In this document: piece by piece, positions 1 to 10,375 of the stretch | Position numbering within the stretch: the first letter of the stretch is position 1 | Layout of the letters: the number at the start of each line of letters is the position of its first letter | Assembly (NCBI GenBank): GCA_032718475.1 | Contig: JAUCBJ010004414.1 | Location: forward strand, 1-38,595 | Length of the DNA: 38,595 bases | Source: Nemertoderma westbladi | Taxonomy: Eukaryota; Xenacoelomorpha; Nemertodermatida; Nemertodermatidae | Direction of reading: 5' to 3' | Notes under the pieces: model-generated | The model's input: only the letters and a program-made list of their open reading frames with translations | Databases searched by the model: none | What the model was told of the DNA's origin: nothing | Position numbers and translations under genes: made by a program

Positions 1-147
1 GTTTCTGCCCCCCCCCCCCCCAACTAGTTCTGTTTCTGCACCTCGGCTATCATGATCTCCTACCCCCCCCCCCCCCCCCCCCCACTCCCCCACTAGATCT
101 GCAACTGTTTCAGAATATTGGCTGCCCCCACCCCCCCCCCCCCCCCC
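1..147 (-). repeat. Degenerate tandem copies of the septin 3' coding end, separated by poly-C tracts
   Basis: Poly-C tracts lie at 8-21, 63-83 and 131-147. Between them are two blocks that resemble the last codons of the adjacent septin when read on the minus strand. The block at 24-62 ends in its own TAG and reads EIMIAEVQKQN; the block at 93-124 ends in TAG and reads ANILKQLQI; the septin itself ends [12 protein letters not shown] third block is cut by the window edge (bases 1-9 read G-CAG-AAA-C). The blocks differ from the gene by substitutions and whole-codon indels. They are most simply old tandem duplications of the gene end; alternative terminal exons are possible, but I see no nearby splice donor that would feed them. 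Confidence 0.7.
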
Positions 148-150
148 GAC

Positions 151-1200
151 CTAATGCTGTAACTGTTTCTGCATCTTGGCTATCATCTCCTGCATCCTTC
201 TCAACTCGGCGTCCTTCTCCGCTATCTGTTTCTCTTTGTCCTCCAACTCCCGAGCTTTCTCGCCCCCTGACGCCCCCCTCGCCGGCCGCGGACCCCCGCC
301 CCCAGACGTCTGGATCTTAGACGCCCGGAATATCTCGTAATGATTCTCGTGGGTGAGCTCCTGCAGATCCTGCATGTGGGTGATCAACATGGCCCGGAGT
401 TTAACGAAGTCGCAGTGTTCGGGGTTCTCGACCTCGACGACCCCCCAGGGGTATTGTCTGCCGCGGACTCGCTTACCTCGGACGTCCATCACTGTGTTGG
501 AACCGATAACAGCGAACGGGACCGAGTCTCGCATCTTCTTGTTCTGATCCTTGTAATCATCATCTTCATCCGCGTCGGCTGACGGAATCTTGTAGATGTT
601 TATGTGGTTCCCTTCGATCTCGGAAAGAATTGCTTTCTTTAGAACCGCCACCTCCGATACTGTAAGCGTGTCTGATTTGGCGATAATCGGTACGATGTTC
701 ACTTTATCGTGGAGTTCCTTCATGAATTGCACGTCTAGCGGTTTCAACCCGTGGCCGTTCGCGTTGATGAAATAGAAGAGACAGTGGATGCGATTGTCGG
801 CGATGTTACGCCGATTTAATCCGCTCTCGTCTTTATAGTAAACCTCGAACTGATCGTCGATGTACTTGGTGATCGCTTTGAAGCAGTCGGTGTTATCGAT
901 AGCGTCTCCGAACCCCGGCGTATCGATTACCGTTAGACGGAGTTTCACTCCTCGCTCCTCGATCTCCACCGTGGATGCGTCGATCGACGCGGTTTTCTTT
1001 ATCCTCTCCCCAGCGCTCGGTATTTGTCGGTCCGGATACAGATCCGTTAGGAACAGACTGTTCACCAACGTGCTCTTACCCAATCCGCTCTCGCCAACGA
1101 CCATCAGCGTGAACTCGAAACCTTTCTTCACGTATTTCCTGTGGACCTGGTTGGGTAAATTGGCGAACCCCACGTAACCTGGGGTATCAGGGTTACTCAT
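151..1200 (-). CDS. Septin, SEPT2 group, complete single-exon coding region
   Basis: Encodes a 349-residue septin, a GTP-binding protein that polymerises into filaments and rings at the cell cortex, cytokinetic furrow and cilium base. Visible motifs are the P-loop GESGLGKS (36-43), switch-II DTPG (93-96), the G4 motif AKSD (174-177; AKAD is more usual) and the septin unique element with GRQYPWG (247-253). A short C-terminal coiled coil rich in K/E/Q follows from about 313 after a Gly/Pro/Arg linker. The N-terminal block [15 protein letters not shown] and the length match the SEPT2/SEPT5 group. The ATG at 1198-1200 precedes this conserved block directly, and the stop TAG at 151-153 lies four bases from a 17-C tract. 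No intron interrupts the coding region, so it is either an intron-poor gene or an intact retrocopy. Codons are GC-rich compared with the AT-rich flanks. Confidence 0.95.
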   Translation of the reverse strand: MSNPDTPGYVGFANLPNQVHRKYVKKGFEFTLMVVGESGLGKSTLVNSLFLTDLYPDRQIPSAGERIKKTASIDASTVEIEERGVKLRLTVIDTPGFGDAIDNTDCFKAITKYIDDQFEVYYKDESGLNRRNIADNRIHCLFYFINANGHGLKPLDVQFMKELHDKVNIVPIIAKSDTLTVSEVAVLKKAILSEIEGNHINIYKIPSADADEDDDYKDQNKKMRDSVPFAVIGSNTVMDVRGKRVRGRQYPWGVVEVENPEHCDFVKLRAMLITHMQDLQELTHENHYEIFRASKIQTSGGGGPRPARGASGGEKARELEDKEKQIAEKDAELRRMQEMIAKMQKQLQH

Positions 1201-2148
1201 AATTATAATTTTGGTTTGTATTCTAATATGTATAAATGGCGTACCGGTACAGAAATTGAGAAATATTAGGCCTATTGAACACGGAAACCAGGCTGCTACC
1301 GGTAGTGGCGACGGGCGACGCCCACCTCAGAAAAGGGGAACACCGAACTGCCGAACAGACTAATAACAGAATCCTACTACACTACAGACTGACAGATAGC
1401 TGGATAGCGGGAACAAATGAACAAACAAACAGCTAGTTCAGTTTTGGTTCTGTGCCACAAAGTGCCAGACGCAAGTAGGCCAACCATCTAACACAATCAA
1501 TGGGTGTTGCCGTATGTGTTAGTTTGATGAAAAACAATTAGGGCCTACCGTACTTCAGTACTTGGTACTTCTGGAGAAAATAAACCAGAATGTTTAAACT
1601 TTCTAGGCCTATATACCAGTATACAAAACAAACCAACAGCGACAGATACAGAGATAGTAAAGTTAAAGTACAGAAGTACGGCTCTACGGCTGTACGGCTG
1701 TACGGCTGTACGGACGGATAGAGGTATTGAAATAAACTATTAATGGATTTTTGCATCAGACCATGACCAGACCACCCCAGACCACTTTGTATGCAGGTAG
1801 TATTATTTAAATTAAATACTTTCAGACAATATCAGTTCAACAGACTCCCGCTAGATGGCTAAATATCTGTAAATTTACTCTCGTTTCAATCGATTACTAT
1901 GTTCTTGAGCTAAGCTAAAGATGGCATGCATATGTATCATATGTACTGTAGGGGGTGAATGTGTATCGTCAATTTCGTTGTTAATGTTAATAATGTTTTG
2001 CAAGGGGAGGCATTCTGGCATTAGGCAAAAAAATGCAATAGCAATGGCCTACTTCCCTATTCTCACATGCCACTGCTACATGCTCAACATTAGCCTCTTT
2101 AGTTAGAAAAGCAATTACATACACCATGACCAGACCATGTCCTGAGTC
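1201..2148. other. Gene-free flank upstream of the septin
   Basis: AT-rich DNA upstream of the septin start; it should hold the septin promoter and 5' UTR, but I cannot place a core promoter with confidence. An 8-bp microsatellite, about five units of TACGGCTG, spans roughly 1677-1718. Short open frames here look like chance. Confidence 0.5.
1677..1718. repeat. 8-bp microsatellite (TACGGCTG)n
   Basis: Four to five near-perfect units in a row, with one substitution in the first and last units. Confidence 0.85.
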
Positions 2149-2178
2149 GTGGAATATAGTGTCTTTATTCAGGTACCT
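2149..2178 (-). repeat. Single inverted copy of the 39-bp array core
   Basis: On the minus strand it reads AGGTACCTGAATAAAG then ACACTATATTCCA, the same core as the direct array at 3985-4838. It sits 1.8 kb away in opposite orientation and could be the other end of a mobile element. A weaker related piece (GAATATAGTGTTTTTATT) lies at about 2585-2602. Confidence 0.65.
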
Positions 2179-3984
2179 CCCCCCACCCCCGACCCAAATT
2201 TTTCTACAAATCTTAAAATTTGAAACACAGATAGTTTCACCTCCCTCCTCCTTAGTGGGTAAAGTCAAAATTTTTATTTTTGCTTTCAATCTCTAGCTAC
2301 AAGCGTTTGAAAAATGTGTCTCCGACGATATTGCACCAGTACAACACAGTTAGTTTTCAATCTATAGTGATTTGTTGGTACTGTTAGAAAGCTGGCCATA
2401 TGTAAGGATTCCTAAATGTAATACAATCTTAAAAATAGCTGAGATATGGGCGTTCAAAGGTTTATTTTATTCGATTAAATAAAAGCACCTTATTCTAGAA
2501 CGCTTTGTTTATATATGAATAACTGATGATAAAGTTAGGCAATGCCCAGCCCAGTACTACTTATGGGATAAACAAAATGTTCCAGAATATAGTGTTTTTA
2601 TTTAATAGAATAAAACAACCTCGCGCAGGTGCAAAACGGGGATGCAGACACTTGCCCAATATATTTAGTTTTTAACCGAAAGTACTGTTGTAGGTCACGT
2701 AACCAATAGGTAACTTTCCCCAATACGCGACTTACAGAATAAGTCACTTCCCAATAAGTTTTTAAGACAATAATTTCCATTCACTATAGTACGTACTAGG
2801 CATACTATTGCATCACATAATCAGATAGTTACGCGCACATTGAACGCAAGTGAAAATAGGGATCTTCAGCGCAAATTGACCGAAGTGAAAAAATTTATAG
2901 TTTATTGTTTTGGTTAGAAAACACCGCCACTGTAACCTACTACTTTCACTTTCCATTAATGTTCTTAATTAAATAAAATTAATTTTTCAAAACCACAAAA
3001 AAGTATTTTATTTTGCGGTATTTTTGCGCCATTGACTCCACATAATATATCTGTACTTTTTCCCATTCCCATACTTCTACAAAAAAATTATCACGCTTTC
3101 ATGTCATTTGTTCGTTTTCCATGAGAAATATACAACGCATCAAACTAATTAATAGAGTACTTTATTTATAATAATATGCTGTATTAAACTTGAGACAACA
3201 CGCTTTTTAGGCAACATTATGGTATTTTTTATAAATTGTTTGTTGTTTTATTAAGCTATTGGCGGAAGTAGTTAAAAGTACAAAGGTAGACCACAAATAC
3301 TCTTTAGTTTAATGGATGTAAAGTTAAACACGATCACAGTATTAGAAATAAACCAAATATGTGGTGGTTGCGCTAGAAAAGGTGTTAATGACATAAATGT
3401 TACTTCTGAGAAAAACGCATTTAGATTAGCAAGTAATTATCTTTGAGTCAGGTTTGTTGGGATAAAATCGAAATTTCGTGACTTTTCCTAAAATATTAAT
3501 GGGCTATCCAACAGAGCAACCGCCATTTACGTGGCTCAGTTAGTTTTCGTGCTGTGGTCCTTTTCTGGCACCCATCTCCAGTATTTTTCGTGCTAACATT
3601 TTCAAAAGTTTTTATGGCTCACTAAAATTAATTTATTTGCGGTACAGTATATTTTCTGGGACGCTGATTACGAATATGATACTCAGTCAGAAATATCGTA
3701 TTATCCAACCAAATTCGATTTTTGCCGTTTGAATTATTTTGTTACTTGTACTTTTCGTCCCACCTGACAAGCACCAAAAATTACAGTTGTGTTACCACGA
3801 TGATTTTTTAATGAGTTGTATCGTGATCAGCGACCTTGAAAACCAGTAGAGCTTCAGAATTACCAAACCAAAGGCAAAATTTAACAGTTTATGAATTATA
3901 ATTTTGTGCTTCTTGTACTTTTCGTTCTGGGCCACCAGAATTGAAATAAAATTGGTTATTTAAGCAGTGACATTTAGGGTACCT
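2179..3984. other. AT-rich gene-free stretch between inverted 39-bp repeat cores
   Basis: No supported gene. About 2893-2955 resembles the interior of the MITE at 11164-11358 (shared TTTATTGTTTTGGTTA and CCACTGTAACCT). Otherwise I see only AT-rich DNA with short open frames. The stretch may be the body of an unidentified element whose ends are the inverted cores on either side. Confidence 0.4.
2893..2955 (+). repeat. Fragment related to the 195-bp MITE interior
   Basis: Matches about 11278-11338 with scattered substitutions, in the same orientation. The MITE ends (AAAACGCGGATCCGG) are not present here, so it is an internal fragment or a distant family member. Confidence 0.5.
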
Positions 3985-4838
3985 TAATAAAGACACTATA
4001 TTCCGCCCAGGTACCTAAATAAAGAGAAAAGACACTATATTCCGTCCAGGTACCTAAATAAAGAGAAAAGACACTATATTCCGCCCAGGTACCTAAATAA
4101 AGAGAAAAGACACTATATTCCGCCCAGGTACCTAAATAAAGAGAAAAGACACTATATTCCGCCCAGGTACCTAAATAAAGAGAAAAGACACTATATTCCG
4201 TCTAGGTACCTAAATAAAGAGAAGAGACACTATATTCCGTCTAGGTACCTAAATAAAGAGAAAAGACACTATATTCCGTCTAGGTACCTAAATAAAGAGT
4301 AAAGACACTATATTCCGTCTAGGTACAGGTACCTAAATAAAGAGAAAAGACACTATATTCCGTCTAGGTACCTAAATAAAGAGAAAAGACACTATATTCC
4401 GTCTAGGTACCTAAATAAAGAGTAAAGACACTATATTCCGTCTAGGTACAGGTACCTAAATAAAGAGAAAAGACACTATATTCCGTCTAGGTACAGGTAC
4501 CTAAATAAAGAGAAAAGACACTATATTCCGTCCAGGTACCTAAATAAAGAGAAAAGACACTATATTCCGTCTAGGTACCTAAATAAAGAGAAAAGACACT
4601 ATATTCCGCCCAGGTACCTAAATAAAGAGAAAAGACACTATATTCCGTCTAGGTACCTAAATAAAGAGAAAAGACACTATATTCCGTCTAGGTACCTAAA
4701 TAAAGAGTAAAGACACTATATTCCGTCTAGGTACCTAAATAAAGAGAAAAGACACTATATTCCGTCTAGGTACAGGTACCTAAATAAAGAGAAAAGACAC
4801 TATATTCCGTCCAGGTACCTAAATAAGACACTATATTC
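3985..4838 (+). repeat. 39-bp tandem array, about 22 copies
   Basis: Cores GACACTATATTCC recur every 39 bases from 3992 to 4829. Units run ACCTAAATAAAGAGAAAA, the core, then CGYCYAGGT. Four 45-bp variants carry an extra ACAGGT in the linker. CGCCCAGGT linkers dominate the left end and CGTCTAGGT the middle. Each unit has an AATAAA hexamer and a GGTACC palindrome at its joint. The last unit is shortened (AATAAGACACTATATTCC). Confidence 0.95.
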
Positions 4839-5510
4839 CAAGGCATGGTGTACTTATACGCGACAAGCGGCATTCTATAACCTTTACTGGGTAAATAGCC
4901 TCGCCTCACTTAGAACAAATAGATATAACATTTGCCATTGTTGTAGGAATCCACATATCTCAGCTACTCTAACCAAATTAATACTTTTTAACCAATTTGG
5001 ATCAGTAAATCGCACCAGAATATATTAATTACTGTAGTACGGAATAAGGTCGAACTTAACTTCTGACACAACCTACATAGAAACAAGATGAAAAATACCG
5101 GGAGATCAACAACATCTGTTTTTATGTACATAAATTCAGCGATTTCATTACAATTATGGGTGGGGTGGTAGGAGAGCAGTGGCGTACCTGAATAATGACC
5201 ATCTGGGATATCCTCTTTTGGAGTTTAGTACAGTAAGTGGTAGTGATGTAAGACTTGATTGTTACTTACCAAGTAGAAGAGCAGCGGTAAAACAAATATT
5301 ATCGATTAACATTTTTTACATTATTAAATTGAAATACTACTAATATTGCATAGAGATAATAACATACATTAAAACTGGGATGTATAAAACAAACACGAAG
5401 TGGGGCCTTCGCGCAGCACGTGACTTAAATTTAATTTAAGTACTAATTCGAAAGTATTACTGTATTAGCAAATTTTAAGCAGATTTCGCCTAATCACTTT
5501 TTACCTCTTT
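4839..5510. other. Gene-free stretch
   Basis: AT-rich DNA between two repeat regions. I see no gene, RNA or clear repeat in it. Confidence 0.4.
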
Positions 5511-5949
5511 CATTTCTATTCAGACATTTCTGACTCTAGCGGTATAGTGAGAACTGAAGATGGATTAGGGTCTCCAGCCCCACAAAGACACAGCCTATGG
5601 ATGAATAGTACATACGTACATCGGCCAAGTTTCATCTTGAATAACGGATAACGAAATGAGAGACGGATCTCACTTTCAGAAATTTCGTCGTATAGCGGCA
5701 GACCGATTAAATCTCCCCCCCCCCCCCCCCCCCCCCCACAAAGACGCAGCATGTGGTCCAGAATATATGGCAAGATTCAGCTTAAACTGATTAAAATCAA
5801 TGAGACGGGAGAATCTATTCACTTTCAGGCATAAAGTAGTCCTATAGCGGGTGACTGTTGAACTGATTTTCAACAAAACAAATTTTCAACTTGGCAGCTT
5901 TAAATCCGACAAAGTTATTAGTATGTCAAAATCGTAACGACGACGACGA
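5511..5949 (+). repeat. Degraded copy of the 315-bp repeat with a poly-C insertion
   Basis: Contains diverged forms of the landmarks of the next three units: CTCTAGCGG near 5535, AACTGAAGATGGATT, CCAAGTTTCA, and TATAGCGG at two places. From about 5873 it matches closely (TTTTCAACTTGGCAGC). A run of 23 C lies at 5715-5737. The copy is older or less homogenised than its neighbours. Confidence 0.75.
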
Positions 5950-6894
5950 TTTCACTTTCAGACATTTGGCCCTCTAGCGGCAGACTGGAGAACTGCAGAT
6001 GGATTCGCCTCCTTTGAAAGTCACAGCTAATGGTCTAATACATATCTGCCAAGTTTCAGCTTAAACGGATTAAAAGCAAAGAAATGGGAGGGCATTTAAT
6101 GTTTAGACATGTGGCCCTCTAGCGGGAGACCATTGCACTGATGGTGTCTGAAAGTCTCTCAAAAATCTCAACTTTAGCTCATATTGATACCTACAAATTT
6201 TCAACTTGGCAGCTTTAAATCCGACAAAGTTATTAGCATGTCAAAATCGTAACGACGACAACGATTTCACTTTCAGACCTTTGGCCCTCTAGCGGCAGAC
6301 TGGAGAACTGCAGATGGATTCGCCTCCTTTGAAAGTCACAGCTAATGGTTTAATACATATCTGCCAAGTTTCAGCTTAAACGGATTAAAAGCAAAGAAAT
6401 GGGAGGGCATTTAATGTTTAGACATGTGGCCCTCTAGCGGGACACCATTGCACTGATGGTGTCTGAAAGTCTCTCAAAAATCTCAACTTTAGCTCATATT
6501 GATACCTACAAATTTTCAACTTGGCAGCTTTAAATCCGACAAAGTTATTAGCATGTCAAAATCGTAACGACGACAACGATTTCACTTTCAGACCTTTGGC
6601 CCTCTAGCGGCAGACTGGAGAACTGCAGATGGATTCGCCTCCTTTGAAAGTCACAGCTAATGGTCTAATACATATCTGCCAAGTTTCAGCTTAAACGGAT
6701 TAAAAGCAAAGAAATGAGAGGGCATTTAATGTTTAGACATGTGGCCCTCTAGCGGGAGACCATTGCACTGATGGTGTCTGAAAGTCTCTCAAAAATCTCA
6801 ACTTTTGCTCATATTGATACCTACAAATTTTCAACTTGGCAGCTTTAAATCCGACAAAGTTATTAGCATGTCAAAATCGTAACGACGACGACAA
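5950..6894 (+). repeat. Three tandem units of a 315-bp repeat
   Basis: Units begin at 5950, 6265 and 6580 with TTTCACTTTCAGAC and are nearly identical. Each contains two half-copies of a module around CCCTCTAGCGG, at 5970, 6115, 6285, 6430, 6600 and 6745. Each unit ends in an ACGACG-rich stretch. No coding frame is conserved. The motif resembles the reverse complement of a CTCF core site (see findings). Confidence 0.95.
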
Positions 6895-6935
6895 CGACGA
6901 CGACGACGACAACGACGACGACGACGACAACTATT
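6877..6935 (+). repeat. (ACG)n microsatellite at the end of the 315-bp repeat
   Basis: ACGACG with interspersed ACAACG. It is the expanded tail of the third 315-bp unit; the short version of the same tail closes each earlier unit. Confidence 0.85.
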
Positions 6936-7115
6936 TGCATAAATTGACCCACCCCCTAACAGTGTCAATTCGCTAAAGCTCCGCCAACTTCGTGGCTCGC
7001 CCCACAAACACTAATTAAAGTTTACAGTAGTTAATATTTAATACAAATACAAAAATAATAAGTATTGGTATAAAACGTATGATCCATAATGACAGTATTG
7101 TGTTTCTGACTTTAA

Positions 7116-8016
7116 CCCTTAAACTGGTGAAAACTCATATGAGTTTTGGGGGGGCCAATTCTTCTAATTTTTCTAATGGTAGTATCTGACTTGGTTAGAA
7201 TTCATATTTGAGTTCTCTCAAGTGTATTCCCTTTTGGTGGATCGTTTTTAGGAAGAATTCGTTGACTTGGTGAAAACTCATGAGTTTATGAGCCATCGTC
7301 TGGACTTGGTAGAGATTATATTTTTTTGCTATTCTTCCTTGGTGAGAGTTTTTCTTACATTTATATTTTAAAGCTCAAAAAAATGTATGTAAATTTAAGA
7401 ATTGAATGCGGAATTATGTCAGTTTGGAATTCATAAACAGAATGGCTTCAAAATTATTCGTAACATTCTATGAATGTAAAATTCTAAGTGTTGAAATTTT
7501 TTTTATCGAATAAGACTATTTATTTTAAAAAATGCTGCGAATTAGTAAATTCGCGATAGATTGTGTAATTTTCAACTTCAGAGGCCGTTAATATCATCTG
7601 AAAGAGGAGAAAATTACCTTCAACTGTAACTTATAATAATGAAACGGCCATTAGTTGAAATTAGACAATTTTCCCACACTTTACTACTTACACACTTAGC
7701 GTATACTGATCGTCTGTAGCCGATTCAACTACTGTTGTAAAGCTCATCAACAGCCCAATACAATGGGCCTGGTGACGTAGACAGAAAAGTTAATGCTACC
7801 TTCCCGGGAGCTGATAAACAAATGTATAGCCGAAACTCATGTGAGTTGAAACCAAGTCAGAACGGTTTTTCTATAACTCATATTTGAGTTTACACCAAGT
7901 CAGAATAGATTTCATCAATAATTCCCGCCAAGTAGAACTGACAATCGCAAAACTCATATTTGAGTTTTCACCAAGTGGAGATGGCGTTTTAGAAAAAATC
8001 GTTACCAGTTTAAGGG
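7116..8016. mobile_element. piggyBac-like MITE (non-autonomous), flanked by TTAA
   Basis: Terminal inverted repeats CCCTTAAACTGGT (7116-7128) and ACCAGTTTAAGGG (8004-8016) are perfect and flanked on both sides by TTAA (7112-7115 and 8017-8020). TTAA is the target duplication of piggyBac-type transposases, and their ends start with CCY. Inside, subterminal modules of the type ACTTGGTGAAAACTC-ATATGAGTT recur near 7124, 7190, 7270 and 7305, and inverted near 7840, 7875 and 7950. No transposase is encoded in the 901 bp, so the element depends on another copy. A long open frame that begins at its right end only runs into the adjacent satellite. Confidence 0.8.
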
Positions 8017-8084
8017 TTAAAAAATTTCATCCAATTTCCATAGTTGTGATGTTGTTGAAGCCAATATTATGTAACTTGGGTGAT

Positions 8085-10375
8085 GTGTGGCCAAGGCCAA
8101 TACATAAACTTTGTATTGTGTGGCCAATACATAAATTTAAAATTTGTATTGTGTGGCCAATACATAAATTTAAACTTTGTTTTGTGTGGCCAATACATAA
8201 ATTTAAACTTTGTTTTGTGTGGCCAATACATAAATTTAAACTTTGTTTTGTGTGGCCAATACATAAATTTAAACTTTGTATTGTGTGGCCAATACATAAA
8301 TTTAAACTTTGTATTGTGTGGCCAATACATAAATTTAAACGTTGTATTGTGTGGCCAATACATAAATTTAAACTTTGTTTTGTGTGGCCAATACATAAAT
8401 TTAAACTTTGTATTGTGTGGCGAATACATAAATTTAAACGTTCTATTGTGTGGCCAATACATAAATTTAAAATTTGTATTGTGTGGCCAATACATAAATT
8501 TAAACGTTGTATTGTGTGGCCAATACATAAATTTAAACTTTGTTTTGTGTGGCCAATACATAAATTTAAACTTTGTTTTGTGTGGCCAATACATAAATTT
8601 AAACTTTGTTTTGTGTGGCCAATACATAAATTTAAACTTTGTATTGTGTGGCCAATACATAAATTTAAACGTTGTATTGTGTGGCCAATACATAAATTTA
8701 AACTTTGTATTGTGTGGCCAATACATAAATTTAAACTTGTATTGTGTGGCCAATACATAAACTTAAACTTTGTATTGTGTGGCCAATACATAAATTTAAA
8801 CTTTGTTTTGTGTGGCCAATACATAAATTTAAACTTTGTTTTGTGTGGCCAATACATAAATTTAAACTTTGTATTGTGTGGCCAATACATAAATTTAAAC
8901 TATGTTTTGTGTGGCCAATACATAAATTTAAACTTTGTTTTGTGTGGCCAATACATAAATTTAAACTTTGTTTTGTGTGGCCAATACATAAATTTAAACT
9001 TTGTTTTGTGTGGCCAATACATAAATTTAAACTTTGTTTTGTGTGGCCAATACATAAATTTAAACTTTGTTTTGTGTGGCCAATACATAAATTTAAACTT
9101 TGTTTTGTGTGGCCAATACATAAACTTAAACTTTGTTTTGTGTGGCCAATACATAAATTTAAACTTTGTTTTGTGTGGCCAATACATAAATTTAAACTTT
9201 GTTTTGTGTGGCCAATACATAAATTTAAACTTTGTTTTGTGTGGCCAATACATAAATTTAAACGTTGTATTGTGTGGCCAATACATAAATTTAAACTTTG
9301 TTTTGTGTGGCCAATACATAAATTTAAACTTTGTTTTGTGTGGCCAATACATAAATTTAAACTTTGTTTTGTGTGGCCAATACATAAACTTAAACTTTGT
9401 TTTGTGTGGCCAATACATAAATTTAAACTTTGTTTTGTGTGGCCAATACATAAATTTAAACTTTGTTTTGTGTGGCCAATACATAAATTTAAACTTTGTT
9501 TTGTGTGGCCAATACATAAATTTAAACTTTGTTTTGTGTGGCCAATACATAAACTTAAACTTTGTTTTGTGTGGCCAATACATAAATTTAAACTTTGTTT
9601 TGTGTGGCCAATACATAAATTTAAACTTTGTTTTGTGTGGCCAATACATAAATTTAAACTTTGTTTTGTGTGGCCAATACATAAATTTAAACTTTGTTTT
9701 GTGTGGCCAATACATAAACTTAAACTTTGTTTTGTGTGGCCAATACATAAATTTAAACTTTGTTTTGTGTGGCCAATACATAAATTTAAACTTTGTTTTG
9801 TGTGGCCAATACATAAATTTAAACTTTGTTTTGTGTGGCCAATACATAAATTTAAACTTTGTTTTGTGTGGCCAATACATAAACTTAAACTTTGTTTTGT
9901 GTGGCCAATACATAAACTTAAACTTTGTTTTGTGTGGCCAATACATAAATTTAAACGTTGTATTGTGTGGCCAATACATAAATTTAAACTTTGTTTTGTG
10001 TGGCCAATACATAAATTTAAACTTTGTTTTGTGTGGCCAATACATAAATTTAAACTTTGTTTTGTGTGGCCAATACATAAACTTAAACTTTGTTTTGTGT
10101 GGCCAATACATAAATTTAAACTTTGTTTTGTGTGGCCAATACATAAATTTAAACTTTGTTTTGTGTGGCCAATACATAAATTTAAACTTTGTTTTGTGTG
10201 GCCAATACATAAATTTAAACTTTGTTTTGTGTGGCCAATACATAAATTTAAACTTTGTTTTGTGTGGCCAATACATAAATTTAAACGTTGTATTGTGTGG
10301 CCTATACATAAACTTAAACTTTGTTTTGTGTGGCCAATACATAAATTTAAACTTTGTTTTGTGTGGCCAATACAT
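8085..10375 (+). repeat. 33-bp satellite array, about 69 copies
   Basis: Units of GTGGCCAATACATAAATT plus TAAACTTTGTTTTGT, period 33. Because 33 is a multiple of three and the unit lacks stops in four of six frames, frames of 230-830 codons appear on both strands; I regard them as artefacts. Common variants are TGTATT for TGTTTT, AAACGTTG for AAACTTTG, and AACTTAAAC for AATTTAAAC. The left third is more varied than the right. A 165-bp higher-order period is visible at the right (see findings). Confidence 0.97.

Noticed and set aside
1-147. Functional alternative last exons of the septin as a firm call
   Set aside because: No splice donor is visible in the septin tail close to these blocks, and G-tracts replace the usual pyrimidine tract; kept only as a finding.
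340-1177. Plus-strand open frames opposite the septin
   Set aside because: Antisense shadows of a conserved coding sequence.
8085-10375. CRISPR array
   Set aside because: Units abut without unique spacers, and the window is eukaryotic.
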